Source: Lantana camara
Lineage: Eukaryota; Streptophyta; Magnoliopsida; Lamiales; Verbenaceae
NCBI GenBank assembly: GCA_037501455.1
Contig: CM074857.1
Location: 97,249,501-97,313,500, forward strand
DNA length: 64,000 bases
Reading direction: 5' to 3'
The notes beneath the pieces are model-generated. The model saw nothing but the letters and a program-made list of their open reading frames with translations, was not told the origin of the DNA and did no database searches. The position numbers were made by a program, and so were the translations under genes. Numbering within the stretch: position 1 is the stretch's first letter; each line of letters begins with the position of its first letter. Shown here in pieces: positions 11,215-23,758 of the stretch.

Positions 11215-11790
11215 TTTTTTTTTTTTTTTTTTTTTTAGAACAGACCCGCCAACAGGGTAATTTATTGAATCGATTCAGCTTCAACAATTTTCGAAACAAA
11301 CAAAGGAATATACGAAGAATCAACGCTTTATCTTGGAGGGTGATAATGCGTATGCGATTAACGGGCTTGCGCATTCTAGCTCCGCTATAATGCCCAAGCA
11401 ATCAAGGCTATCCTTCGCATCATTCCAACATCTCCCTGCTCCACGACTTGCTGAAAGCCATCCATCATGTTTACCGCCAATAGCTGCAAAAACATCCACG
11501 GGACATGGGACAAGACCCATACTTGTCTAGCATAAGGACAAAGAAACGAAACATGAGGGAGGTCCTCCACCTCCGCCCCACAAAAAACGCAGCTTTCTTT
11601 CGTAGTGCAACGACGGCGTATCATATTACTCCCGGTACGAGAATATCATGGCAACAATGCTACAAAAAAATCCCAACTTTCGGTTGAACATCAAGTCACC
11701 AAATATTCCTCCAAACTTTGTGCCCCTCCAATCTAGCTAACGACCCACCTTCTTGACGACCCAAACTTTGTGCCCCTCCAATTTCACATA
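11215..11790 (-). mobile_element. 5'-truncated LINE (non-LTR retrotransposon)
   Basis: On the minus strand a frame (about 11624-11385) encodes a reverse-transcriptase zinc-binding region: CVFCGAEVEDLPHVSFLCP followed by ARQVW, the zf-RVT signature found after the RT domain of plant LINEs. The element then runs through 3' sequence into a poly(A) tail, seen on the plus strand as about 22 T at 11215-11236. The RT and endonuclease domains are missing, as expected of 5' truncation during insertion. A 22-base block containing AACTTTGTGCCCCTCCAAT occurs twice near the 5' end (about 11713 and 11761). Confidence 0.75.
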
Positions 11791-12566
11791 AATATGCATT
11801 ATATACCAGCAATTAGCAGATAATATGTCCTAACATAATACTAATATGAGATCATAATCATGGATTTCCTATCTTATGCACAATTATGGGAGTCACTCCA
11901 TAATTGCTAGTTCTAACATACAAGTCACATAAACAGATATATCACATAAGGGAATGTAATAAACATTTAATGGTATCCTATTCTATTACATTAATAGAAC
12001 CCCCCTCCCCCCTGACAATTTGAGAAGTTCACTTATGGCCACCGTACTCCTTACTCCTTGGATCCTTCTTATTCCATGGGTGCATTGTCTCCAAAATGAA
12101 AATACAAACTCACTACCGAAGTTCTACTCTCAAATTACATTAATAAGAAAAATAAATTTAAAGTAATAAGACTCAATCTTCATATTGGTCTTAGACAATT
12201 ACACGGGGCATACCCAGCCCAAAAACAATAATAAGGAAAGTCACATAATAAAGTAACTAACAGTACACACATAAGTGGGACACCAACTCCAATTAAAATA
12301 ACGCAAATATATAGGGGCTAACATACCCAAATTAAAAATTCATCATGTGCATAAATTTAAAACATTCACAAGATTAAAACCCATGATCACCTACATCATA
12401 CACGGCATAAGAATTTAAATTTACCAATTAAACTAAAATTCTTTGACTTTGAGATCACATAATTCAAAGTCCTAATCCGACAATCAGTTCTTTATTCAAG
12501 AAATTCAAAATTAATAATTTTATCAAATATTATTTCAAAAATAATACTATTATTTTTCTTGAAAAA
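11790..12566 (-). mobile_element. Ty1/copia leader remnant, distal part
   Basis: This segment is clearly homologous, in the same orientation, to about 51590-52340, the untranslated leader of the young copia element at 44995-55014. Shared blocks include TTCTAACATAC, CCATGGGTGCATTGTCTCC and AATTACACGGGGCATACCC. It continues at 24590-25108 beyond the Tat element inserted in it. The gag-pol part and 3' LTR are absent, apparently lost to the left, where the LINE now lies. No coding sequence is present. Confidence 0.7.
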
Positions 12567-13365
12567 TGATAGGGTCAAAATACGCTCGTCCCACGTTTGG
12601 ACACGTGGCAACTCGAGATAGTAACACATGTTCTCTTGAGATTAAGGCAGTTGTACACGAGCGCCCAAATCCCCCGAGCGCCAAGGTTCCTCAAGGATAT
12701 GCGCTATCTCTGCTACGCACACGTGGGATCAACATTGCCGCTCTCTAACGAGCGCACTTCGCAATACCCCGCTAAGCTCCAATCTATCAAGAAAGCTCTC
12801 TTCAAGCGCTACTCTCCCTCAGGGAAGTTTCCACTCCCCCTCATTGCATAAGCCTTGGCCTTCATCCCTTAGCGGATTCACTGGCCTCCAAAGCGCTCGG
12901 TTGACATGAGCGTGCTCTTAGCCCTCGTGGCCAACCTCCCGCGTACCTACCACTAATGCCCGCACTACATTGGCACCAGTTTTTGCAGAAGATTCCTCCT
13001 AGGTTTCTCTCGCAACGCCACGTGTTAGGGTAACATTCGGCCAGGACCACACGGTGCAAATGACCAAAGGGTCCCCGACCCTCAACTATAAAAATACGAG
13101 TTCATCTCCTTCACTGTAGGCAAGCTTCCATACTTGAGCTCTGAAAATACTTATCTTCTCTCTCAGTTCCTTAACTGACTTGAGCGTCGGAGATCCAAAC
13201 TGGGCATCACCCCCAGTCCCCCAGTTTGGCCTTCTGACTGTTCGTTCTTGGTGTTTGTCCTAGCAGGTGGAATCCACCACCCTTCCGGCGAATGTTTTCC
13301 GGTTTCTCCACAATATCAAATAGAAAGTGATCGGAGTTTGACACATCCCTATTCATACCCCATCA
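12567..13365 (+). mobile_element. 5' LTR of Tat-type Ty3/gypsy element
   Basis: The LTR is 799 bp, starting TGATAGGGTC and ending ACCCCATCA, with TGAT...ATCA inverted ends. Its partner is 23759-24589 (831 bp; one extra block of about 30 bp near 24133). The flanking five bases AAAAA (12562-12566) recur after the right LTR (24590-24594) as the TSD. A TATA box TATAAAAATA lies at 13087-13096 (24311-24320 in the right LTR). Confidence 0.95.
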
Positions 13366-13369
13366 TTTT

Positions 13370-13387
13370 TGGCACCGTCTGTGGGAA
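13370..13387 (+). promoter_or_regulatory. Primer-binding site of the Tat element
   Basis: TGGCACCGTCTGTGGGAA lies four bases after the 5' LTR. It is the Tat-lineage type of site (usual form TGGCGCCGTCTGTGGGAA), with one changed base. Confidence 0.75.
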
Positions 13388-13439
13388 ACCACTCATTTCC
13401 CTTCTGTCTCGCTAGTTGAAAAGCAAACACACTACCACC

Positions 13440-15823
13440 ATGGTCACTACACGTTCCGGCACAATCGGGGAAGGAGATAACCTTCCCCAAGACGCAAGCA
13501 ACCGCCCTCTCCCGCCTGCTGTTGGCGGCGCGCCCCCAGCGGACGGATCCGCTCCTCCCTTGGAGACGGTCGCTCCTCCTGTAGACCCTCTCTCCGCCAC
13601 TGCTGTTGGAGGATCTGGGATCCTTGTTTTCCAGAATCAGATTCATGCGCCGCCTGTCCATCCTGGCGCGTATCCATATATGATGCCGCCGTCGGGGTAC
13701 ACCTTGACCCCTACTCCCATGATGCCGATGATCCAGCCATACCATGCGGGACAGGTGCAGCTGCCCATCATCGTCCCCAAAGAAATCGATGGCGTGGAAC
13801 TGCCACCTTTGACTCCAGAGCAGCTGAAAGCTCTGTATACACATTGTGAAATCCAAGCCGTCCAAAACGTTTGGCAGAATTTCACCGCCACCTACTTCCC
13901 CCCAGGGACAGCCGCTCAAATGGCCCCTCCACGAGGATGGCAGGTTCATCCCCTAACGGTGGATCAGAACGATCTACAAGCTAGGCCGCCGCCACCGCCT
14001 GTCCAGGAGAAGGGAGCGCCCGAGAAAGGAGGAAACGAGCGCCCCCAGACCAGCAAAGGTAAGGGCCCGGCGGATAGAATCAACTTGGAAGATGAGGGAG
14101 ACTCTCATGCCTCCAGATGAGCCTCCCGAGCCATCCAACAGGGGGCAAAGAGAATGATGGAAATCCTAACCTCCTCGCGGCTGTGCAAGACCAGCTACAG
14201 GGGTTAAAGGATATGGTCGGACAGCTCTCTCGAGCGCGGTCTCAGATCTCCCAAGGTAGGGATGAACGAGCCGATTCCAGAGATGCACGACCCAAAGACC
14301 GCCAGTCACGAATCCCCCACCGCCAGGAGCATGAAGAAAATTTTGGTACTTACGAGTATCATCCGCTTGCGAGGGGCTCCCCCCTCGTAGAAGAAGTCTT
14401 GATGGCCCAAGTAGGAATGGCCAAAGTTCCCACTTTCGTCAACCTCTATGACGGGACTACAGATCCAGCGGACCACCTGGATCATTTCGTGCATTTGATG
14501 CACCTGTACGAGCACACGAGCAATTACTGGGCCAAGGTCTTTGTTACTTCCCTGGTAGGCATGGCTCAAGAGTGGTATAAGCGATTGCCGCCACGTTCAA
14601 TACACTCATATGAAGAGTTGGTCAATGCTGTCCTTAATCACTTCAACTCTTTGAAGGCCCCTGTCTCTGCGCCCACATCCCTCTATAATGTGGTGCAAGG
14701 CCGGAACAAATCTCTCCGCTCGTTCTTCGCCCGCCTCAACAAAGAGATATTGCCAGTGGAGAGGCCTTCCATGGATTTCTTGATCCCAGTGATCTTTAAG
14801 GCTATGGATCACAAGAAGTATGTGAGCAAAAAGTTTGTTGACGCCATTGTGGAAAGAAGGCAAGGATCCCTCATGGCCTTAAGAGAAGTTGTCGAGCCAT
14901 TCTTCGCGCTCGAGGATATGTACGGGACGAATGGGCCCCGACACCCGAGCCCAGTGAGACACGAGCGCCACCAAGAGCGTGGGCGAGAAGATGCTATCCG
15001 GAAAGAGCACAAGAAATCTCCTCCTGCCCCTTGTCGTTTCGAGTGCATCCCTCTCACAAGGCCGAACTCAGAAGTATACAATCTCTCAGACAAAAAGCTC
15101 TTCAAAACACCCCTCAAGATGAGAAATACTGAGGCCCTGAGACGATCAAACAAGTACTGTGCCTTCCACAAGCAGAAAGGGCACAATACGGATGAGTGCC
15201 ACCAGTTGGAAAGCGAAATTCAGAGGCTTGAGGCTGGTGGCTATTTGAAGGAGTTTGTGCGAGCCCTGGAGCGATACGACGAGCGCTGTAATGAGAGATC
15301 TCAGGATAGAAGAAGAAGCCCGTCACGCTCAAGGAGCCCCCGAGGGCGGGGCCCTCCAGAAAGCGGCTCTCATGGAAAACAGAAAATTATAGAGCAAGAG
15401 AACGCCCCCTTCATTGTCATCAACATGATCGCAGGAGGCTCATCAGGAGGGGACTCCAACGCTTCCCGCCATCGACATATAAGGAGTTATGATCAACGCC
15501 CCTCAGTGCCCAAACAAGTTTACTCCATCAAGGATTCCAACGTTTCGGGCCCTCGCGAGAAAGAGGTCATAGGGTTTAGTGACGAGGATCTAGCTTATAT
15601 TGTAACGCCCCATGGGGAGAGCGAAACCTCTGACTGCCCCATGGTGGTTAGCCTAGACATACACAATCATGTTGTAAAGAGGGTGTTGGTGGATATTGGA
15701 AGCTCTGTTAACGTTTTGCCTTACTCGACTTTTCAAAAGATGAATGTCACAAATATATCACTTGAGCCCCTCAAAACAGCCCTTATTGGCTTTGGGGGCT
15801 CTAAAGTTGTTCCCCGCGGGTAA
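13440..15823 (+). pseudogene. Gag and protease region of the Tat element
   Basis: Translation starts at ATG 13440 (ACCATGG context, MVTTRSGT). The first frame ends at 14120, overlapping an ATG at 14117 in another frame, so gag is split by a shift. The second frame (568 codons) holds the capsid-like retrotransposon gag domain (around 14420-14900: FVNLYDGTTDPADHLDHF, AQEWYKRLPP), an Arg/Ser-rich tract and a zinc-binding motif CAFHKQKGHNTDEC. It ends with the aspartic protease, whose active site reads VDIGSSVNVLPY instead of the usual DGGSS or DTGSS. An in-frame stop at 15821-15823 separates it from the next segment in the same frame. Confidence 0.85.
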
Positions 15824-18070
15824 ATTCGCTTGGCCACTTCTTTTGGTCGCGCCCCACAACGAACGACGCTCATGGTCACCTACGCGGTAGTGGAGATCGA
15901 GATTCCTTATAACGTCATCATTAGGCGGCCCGCCCTCGTTGATTTCAAAGCAATCATCTCCACCTACCATCAGAAGATCAAATTCCCAACCCCCTACGGC
16001 GTTGGCGAGGTTCTTTGCAACGTGAGAGAAGCATGGGAATGCTACATGTTATCCCTCAGGAGGCCAAGGGCGGGGAAGATACCCCAAGTGGGATCCACCA
16101 AGAAAGTGGTGGACTTCCCAAATTTAGATGAAGACGGCCCTGTCCGCAAGAGGGCCAAGCTGAACAAGAAGAAGAACAAAAGGAAGGACTTTGATGCTAA
16201 GGCGGATAACGAGAATGTCCCCTTAGGCACGGTTGAAGGGTCCTCTGAGGACGATAGCAACGAAGGCAACAAGGAAGTCGTCGACGACCGCCTGACAGGG
16301 AAGAAACGAGCCCTCGAGCTCCCCAGACCAGAAGTGAGGATCGAGCCCACGGAGAAATTCCTCATGATTGAATTGGAGCCGGGGAACAAAGATAAAACCA
16401 CAAAAATTGGCTCCGACCTCTCGGGCCCCGCACAGGTCTTAATGATTGATTTCTTGAGAAAAAACGTAGATGTTTTTGCGTGGAAAGCTTCGGACTTAAC
16501 GGGGATAGATCCGAGCGTTATCGTTCACAGGCTCAATGTGGACCCCTCGTTCAAACCTGTCAAATAGAAGAAGCGAGATGCCAAGGGGTTCAGGAGAAAA
16601 ATTATCGAAGAAGAAGTGAATAAGCTATTAGAAGAAGAATATATCGAACCCAGTTTGTACCCAGAATGGCTCTGTAACGTGGTCCTCGTGCCCAAAAGTG
16701 CTAATAAATGGCACATGTGCAACGATTTCACGGACCTTAACAAAGCTTGTCCCAAAGACCCCTATCCTCTGCCGCGGATCGATCAATTGGTGGAGTCGAC
16801 CGCTGGCTGTGAGCTCATGAGCATGATGGATGCCTTCCAAGGGTATTACCAAATCTTTATGGCACCGGAAGACTGCCCGAAAACTTCGATCGTTGTGCAT
16901 ATGGGGGTTTATTGCTTCAAGGTTATGCCATTTGGTCTCAAAAACACGGGGCGCCACATACCAGCGCCTCGTGAACAGGATGTTTGAAGAAGACATTGGG
17001 GGCTCGATGGAGGTCTATGTAGACGACATGATAGTCAAGAGCGAGTGTCAAGATTCGCACCTTGAGGATTTAAAGAGCACCTCAACATCCTGCGCCACTA
17101 CGGTATGAAGTTAAATCCTTCCAAGTGCACGTTCGGGGTGCGAGGAGGAAAATTCCTGGAATACATGGTCAGCCAGAGAGGGATAGAAGCTAATCCTGAG
17201 AAAATCAAGGCTATTCTGGACATCCCTTCCCCTCGTAATCTTAGAGAGGTGCAAGTACTGGTAGGAAAGATCATCTCTCTGAACAGATTCATATCGCGCT
17301 CGGCGGATAGGAACCTGCCGTTTTTCAAAATTTTGTGTAATGCTAGAAATTTTGCATGGACTGAAGAATGCGAGAGAGCGCTGCAAGATATGAAGGCGTA
17401 CCTCTCGAGCTCTCCGCTGCTTACCAAACTGATAGAAGAAGAGAACTTGTATGTTTATCTCTCCGTCTCCACAGAGGCAACAAGCGCCGTATTTGTCGCT
17501 TTGCGTGACCGCAAGCACCTGCCTGTCTATTACTTGAGCAAAATATTGCAAGGGGCAGAGAAGAAGTACTTAGAAATCAAGAAGTTTGTTTTTGCCCTCA
17601 TCAACGCGTCAAGGAGGCTGAGACCCTATTTTCAAGCACACTCCATCATGGTGCTCACAGATCAACCGCTCAGGCAGGTCCTTTCTAAGCCTGATGTTTC
17701 TGGGAGGCTAATCAAGTGGGCCATTGAGCTGAGCCAATTTGACTTAAGCTTCGAGCCAAGAACTGCTATACAAGCGCAGGTAGTAGCCAATTTTTTGGTT
17801 AAGCGTTTCGGTCTGGAGCATGTGGCATATGAGGGTACAGGCTTGTGGGTCCTGTATACGGATGGCTCCTCGACCCCTCAAAAGGGAGGGACAGGAGTGA
17901 CCATTAGAGATCCACAAGGAACAGAGATAGACTTTGCAATCAGGCTACACTTCCAGGTCACAAACAACGAGGCGAAGTACGAGGCTCTTATCCAAGGATT
18001 GAAAATTGCTTTTCAAAATGGAGCCTCCAGGATCACAGCCTACGTGGATTCACAGCTGATTGCAAGCTAG
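15824..18070 (+). pseudogene. Reverse transcriptase and RNase H region of the Tat element
   Basis: The frame continues from the protease, with a stop at 16565-16567 just before the RT. RT motifs are readable: MDAFQGYYQIFMAPED, CFKVMPFGLKN and EVYVDDMIVKS. A one-base insertion near 16950 throws YVDD out of frame, and the frame is restored near 17100. After the RT come the classical RNase H ([33 protein letters not shown]) and a second RNase H with [21 protein letters not shown] and DSQLIA. That second, archaeal-type RNase H before integrase marks the Tat lineage. Stops follow at 18068-18070 and several further points to about 18340. The element cannot make a full polyprotein. Confidence 0.85.
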
Positions 18071-19563
18071 ATTGAAAGAACTTATGAGGCTCGAGAAGCC
18101 ACCATGATGCAGTACTTGGGAAAGGCAAAGGAAGTTATTCAGAGGTTCAAAGAATTCAACTTGTTGCAAGTCCCACGTACGGAGAACAAGTGAGATGATG
18201 CTCTATCCAAATTTGCCTCCACGCTGGAGAGCACCTGTGAGCGCTAGGTCACATTTCTCAGGACTGAAGAGCCTTTGATTAAGGAAAAAGGCATGACACA
18301 AGCGGTACTCATGATTGATCCTAATGAGCCCTACTAGCTCGATGACATTGTTAAGTTCCTCAGAGATGGAACTTGTCCAACCGACAGGGTAGCGGCCCGG
18401 AAGATCAGAAACAAGGCCCCTCGTTTCTCTCTGGACAACGAGGGTAGGCTTTTCAAAAAGTCATTCCAGGGCCCACCAATGAGATGTTTGAGGCCCTCGC
18501 AAGCCAAAGAGACCTTTGAGCATGTACATGGAGGGAGTTGTGGGAATCACTCAGGAGGGCGCATCCTCGCCAAGAAAATACTAAGAAGTGGATTTTACTG
18601 GCCTACTATTCTACAGGATGCCCTCGAATTCTCCAAGAAGTGTCCCAAATGTCAATTCCATTCGAATGTCCCTCAGTTGCTAGCAGCCCAGATGGTCCCC
18701 ATAGACGTCTCGTGGCCCTTTGACCAGTGGGGTATAGACATTGTGGGTCCATTGGCAATGGCGGTCGGGCAAAAGAGATTTGTCATCTTGGCCGTTGATT
18801 ATTTTACAAAGTGGGCAGAGGCTGAAGTCGTCGCGAAAATCACGTTCAGGGTGGTAAGGGATTTCATATGGAAGAATATCATCTGCAAATATGGCATTCC
18901 GAGGGTGCTTATATCAGACAATGGGTCGCAGTTTATCGCGGCAGATACTAGGGAATGGTGCTCCGAGTTGGGTATTGAAAGCGCTTCACTTCCGTGGGCC
19001 ATCCTCAAGCCAACGGACAAGCAGAAGTCACCAACAGGATTATTCTCCAACAGCTGAAAACCATGTTGGAGAGTAAGAAAAGTGAATGGGCTGAAGAACT
19101 ACAAGGGGCTATGTGGACTTATCGCACGACCCCACGAGCGGCAACAGGTGAAACACCGTTCGCCCTCGTTTACGGGTCGGAAGCGATGATACCCGCGGAA
19201 ATCGCACACGAATCCACCCGAGTAGCCTACTTCGAGCCCCAGGACAACGAGGCTAGCAGGAGCCTTGAATTGGATTTACTAGAAGAAAGACAGGAGAATG
19301 CATGGGCAAAAATGCATAGATACAAAGCGGTTGTGGCACGACAATATAACAAGCGTGTCAAGGAAAGAACCTTCCAACTAGGAGACCTGGTCCTAAAGAA
19401 GGTGGAGGTATCCAAGCATGTGGGGAAATTGGACCCCAACTGGGAAGGTCCATTCAAAATCATACAAGTCAGAGCTAACGACACTTTCGCCCTGGAGACA
19501 CTGCAAGGCGAGCGCTTGCCTCGCCCTTGGAACGCGTGTAACCTCCGGCGGTTCTATGTTTAA
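18071..19563 (+). pseudogene. Integrase region of the Tat element
   Basis: After a stretch with several stops, a frame from 18479 carries the HHCC-like zinc domain (HVHGGSCGNHSGG, CPKCQFH) and the integrase core (QWGIDIVGPL, VDYFTKWAEA, VLISDNGSQF). It shifts frame near 19000, just before GHPQANGQAEVTNR. The C-terminal half runs to a stop at 19561-19563. No chromodomain is seen, as is normal for Tat elements. Confidence 0.85.
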
Positions 19564-20577
19564 ATTCTCTAAAAAATGATGTAACAATCCCACTAATGGG
19601 CCCTGTGTACTACTTCAAATCTCAAGTAAGTTATGATACATTCTCCTGAATATTTCTATACTTCTGTTTTTAAATTATGCAAATGGATAAGACCCACGTC
19701 CCTCGTTACTACGAGCGTGGTTGGCAATCAATCTCAATACACACGACAGTATTGCACATGGGTTACGCTCGCCAGCGGTTTACTCCGCCCGGGGGGACGC
19801 CCTCATAAGGACAGCCTGGTAGCGCTCACAACCAACATGATGAATTGAAGGAAAACACACTCAAGGAAAATCCTAGTAGGCCTTGGTTGTTTGTCACGAC
19901 ACCTTCGCTCGAAAACGGGATCCCGTACAAGTCAAAAAGTTAAGAACAAATGAGCTCGAGGAGAATCCTAGTAGGCATTGGTTGTTTGTTACAACGCCTC
20001 GCGCTCGAAAAGGGGATTCCTCACGCCACAGATTCAAGAATTCAAGGCCCCGAATACGTTCAGGAAAGGCCTAGTAGACCTAAGTCAACACTCAGCGCTC
20101 GAGACGGGACCCTTGAAAATGAGAAAAGAAGACCACGAGCGTCACCCTTGGAGTGTGGCCCTCTCGTGGGTCCACGGAATGGCACAAATTCTTTACACAT
20201 GAATTTGCACAAGTCCCAGTTACAAGGGTACCCTCAAGGGGAAACACCTACGCTCGATTATGGGACTTGGCCAATCTTTGCAAACTTTCATCAGTTACCA
20301 AGCTGGGGTCCACTATTAAATGAACCCTCAAGCTCGTTCAAAACTTGAAATTGAATCCCTACTTAGGCAAAATTTTCACAAGTCTTGAAATGGGGGCGCG
20401 TGCATAGAATTAGTCAGAATCTTAAATGGGATCTCGACAACAACGAGCGTAAGCAAGAAAACAAAGGCAAATCATGAAAAAGAAATATTTCATTCAAAAC
20501 AAAGAAGAGATTACAATAATTCGAAACAAGGGCATCATGGCCCTCGGAGAATACTGAAAGGAAAAAACAAATGGAGG
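19564..20577. repeat. Post-pol spacer with diverged tandem repeats
   Basis: Between pol and the antisense ORF, about 19860-20120 holds three imperfect copies of a block of roughly 100 bases. Each contains CCTAGTAGGC or a variant, followed in two copies by TTGGTTGTTTGT, and then GCTCGAAAACGGGA or a variant. GC-rich CGAGCG words recur to about 20450. The open frames here are chance. Confidence 0.5.
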
Positions 20578-23176
20578 CTAAGCTGCAGGTGCCCCATCCT
20601 CTTCCAAATTTACAATCTCTTGATGTGCTGGAGCTGCAGGCTCTTGACCAGGAGGAGCGGACTCGTTATTTCCTGGCGCTTGGGGGGCATTGGGATCATT
20701 AACTTCATTTGCTGAAATAGGGGCATTTTCAGCGACGGGAGCAGGAGCACTAACAACGGGCGCTAAAGACTCATTTGCAGGGAGGATCGTAGAGGTGATA
20801 GTGGCAGCATCAACACCCTCATTTTGCTCTACACGAGGGGCTTCCACCAGAGGGTGAGCCGCCATGTATTCATCCTGGACGAGCGTGACCAGAAAGTTAT
20901 ACTCCGGCTCGGAGAGGCCTGCTTCAGGGTCTTCACGATCGTCATCTTCCTCGATACAACGCTCGTTGTACATGAACCCCATGTCCGGCATCCCACGAGT
21001 GGATAGATCTGTTAAGCCCTTGAAGATACCCTGTTCAATCGCCAAATTGAAGGCCTTTTGAGCCTCGTCGAGACAGTGCAAAGAGACCGCAAAGTTGATC
21101 GCCTTTGAATGGCAAAACTTGATGAGCGCCTCTTTAACCGATTGCTCGATGCTATTAGGAAGTTGGTTCATGGTATCCGCATATTTTTTCTCCGCCTCAG
21201 TAGCCATCGTCTTCAAAAAGTGAAAATTATGCAAAAGAACATCTTCAAAAAATAAAGTACAAGTATAAAAGTGACTTACAAAAATTATGGCGTGGATCAT
21301 GTCGCCAGTCACCTTTTCCATGGGCTCGGAGTATAAAGCCTGGTGGTCCCCTGTGAATTGTACCCTCTCAAAAAGGCCGTCGCTGATGACACGCGAGGGC
21401 GATCCATGATACAAAAGAACGGGGCCTCCTTCCGTAGAGCGCTTGTAACTCCTATCCCCTTTACGCTCGAATCCCCACATATGTTCCTCGGAGGAGGAGG
21501 AAGTATCTCCGTCACCCTTGGGGCTCTCGGCAACCTGCTTGCCCTTATCGGTTATGGCAAAAGCGTCGGGCATTCTTTTCCTTTTTCGGGAGGCTTGATC
21601 ATCGCTCCCCTGAGCCTCTCTGATTACCACGCTCGTAGTGGGCCCTATCGGATTGACGGTAGAGGGGTGGGCTGCCCTTGTGTCCCTGTAACTGGTGGCC
21701 GTGCCACTATTCTGTTTTCTGTGTTTGCCGCTCGATTCTCTCCGCGGCCTTGCGATGTTTGAGCGCCAGCTGCAGCGCTTGAGCTGGCGCCTTGATGGCC
21801 GCCACGACCGTCACCCCGGCCTGCTCCTCGGCCTCGGGGGTTCTGCGGGTTTTCTTATTGTTGTTGGCGTTGCTGGCGATTGCGTGCGTTGACAAATTGG
21901 GCAACGTTTCTAATCCCTCCTCCGGCCATTCTTATAATATCTGCTCCTACAAGGAAGGAAAGAACGAGGGTTAGAAACCCTTAGGCAAACTTCACCAAAT
22001 ACAAGTTACAAATACAATAGTACAATTAGCATCCCTATCTAAAGGTTAGTGCCCTAAAATCTAACCATCTCTATCCAAATCTCGAGCGGGAGGGTTGCTG
22101 AGATAGTGAGGATCATTGGAGAGCCCACATAGGAACATGAGTTCCGCATCTTCTATCAACTCCTTGGCTTGAATCAACCAGCCCTCGTCCCTCAGCGCTC
22201 CAGCCAAACTTTTAGCCCAATTCTCAGGGAAAGTAGGCTCTAAGCGATTCTTCACAAGGGAGCCCTTCCAGTGTGAAATCCACTCTTGTGCCACCCCGAA
22301 ATCATCATCCGCTGGGGCTTTGACAAAGATGAACTTCTCCTTCCAATCTTTCCCGTAAGTGGATGAAGGGGAATTGAACAATTTCAGATGGGCCTTTGCT
22401 TGGACATAGTAGAAGAAACCCGCCTCGGGGGACGAGCGCGGTGAGCTAACGACTTGGAGTAGAGCGTTGAAATTCTGCATAGAAGGCTTATAGTTTGTGC
22501 ACTTCATGAGGATCACGAAGCAAGTTATCAAAGCAAGACCGTTGGGCACGATTTGCGAGGGGTATAGGTTCAGATTATTAAGAATTGTGGCCACTGGAAC
22601 CGGGATTGGGAACCTCAATCCCCCAAAATTGACTGCATCCTTATAAACCGCCATCTCACTGGGGGGTGGGCGGTTGGCACGCTCGTGCTTGGCAGGGATT
22701 CGCCAGGAGAAGCGCTCGTCCCAGTATATCGGCGCTAACATGGTCTTTACCTCTCCCAAAGTGATAGTACTGTTAGTCTCGTCAAGAGTTCGCTCGGTCG
22801 CCTGCATACCCGAGTCCTCACCCTCTTTTGGGCCTTGAGTTTTCTGGGTTTTTTAAGCTCTTTTAGCCCTTCTTTTCTTGGGAGGCGCCCTCGAGGGATC
22901 AGCCTCCTCATTCCCCTCCGAGGCTGGAGCTGGCATCGCCACCGTCACGGTGTAGCGATGAGGGTGAGTAGACCTCTCCGTCAAGGCCAAAACCTCCCCT
23001 TGCCTAATCACCTCCAGAGATGCATCCATTTCTTCAAAAAGATGCTCAACCCCACCTGGGTTCCTCTCCCCCATGGCAGAAACGGCAGCGTGCAATTCTT
23101 CATCCCTTGAAGATGAATTTTGGCTTTCCATATCCTCAACTTCCCGGGCAAATTCTTCGACGTGACCTCCAGACAT
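20578..23176 (-). pseudogene. Antisense ORF of the Tat element (Transposase_28-like)
   Basis: On the strand opposite gag-pol, an ORF starts at ATG 23176 (MSGGHVEEF) and runs to a stop at 20578-20580. One in-frame stop at 22853-22855 interrupts exon 1. The central part (22807-22061) has RFPIPVPVATILNNLNLYPSQ and VPNGLALITCFVILM, which I recognise as the 'putative gypsy type transposon' family (PF04195). A good acceptor (TTCCTTCCTTGTAG, intron end at 21947) follows a likely intron of about 110-120 nt. The next exon has a stop (near 21932) and a frameshift (near 21700). A second intron of 69 nt (21211-21279, GTAAGT...AG) precedes the last exon (KKYADTMNQL), with an acidic, Pro/Ala-rich C-terminus. 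Extra antisense ORFs are known in some Tat-lineage elements; their function is unknown. Confidence 0.7.
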
Positions 23177-23454
23177 AGTTTGAGAAGGGTTTTCAAGGAT
23201 TGGAAGAGTTTTTTAGAATCAGGAGGAGATGCGGGATTCAGGGACTGCGAGAAATAAGGGAAGTGTATAGAAAACTAAATCCTAATCTGATAAGGTTAGC
23301 AAAGTTAGAAGATTTCACCAGAGGTTACCTTAAGTTTTTTGGAAAAACTTGGAAGAGAATTGCGAATGCTTGGAATTTGCTTTGCAAAGAGTTTTCTGCA
23401 AAATATGCTCTGAAGATATGTTTGCGTAAAGGATGAAATGGCTACGAAATCCCT

Positions 23455-23462
23455 TATTTATA
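23455..23462 (-). promoter_or_regulatory. Candidate antisense TATA box
   Basis: TATAAATA on the minus strand lies about 280 bp upstream of the antisense ATG at 23176 and inside the element, outside both LTRs. It would drive the antisense ORF independently of the LTR promoter. Confidence 0.4.
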
Positions 23463-23758
23463 GGAAAGGGAGTTGGTACGTTTCTGACAAGTAATTCAAA
23501 ATTGCAATCATTTTTCGCCTAGGAAACCGTTCACTTTATTGAACCGTCACGTACTTCCCAAGAATCACGCGCCCTACGCGCATCAGCATTAAATGCATAG
23601 ACGTTTCAAGCGGTCAGAAGAAAGGACCGCATTTATGACGCAATCAGAAGGATGATTGCCCAACACGCTATGTCTTCTACAAGCGCAATGCTCGAAGGAT
23701 TACATTGGTAGAATTCTACAGCCCTTATCACCAAGGACTACAGAATTGGGGGGCAAAA

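Noticed and set aside
11320..11687. Plus-strand frames over the LINE
   Set aside because: They mirror the minus-strand zinc-binding RT region and have no own signature.
13416..13439. A gag start eight codons upstream of 13440
   Set aside because: The codon there is TTG; the ATG at 13440 has a good ACCATGG context.
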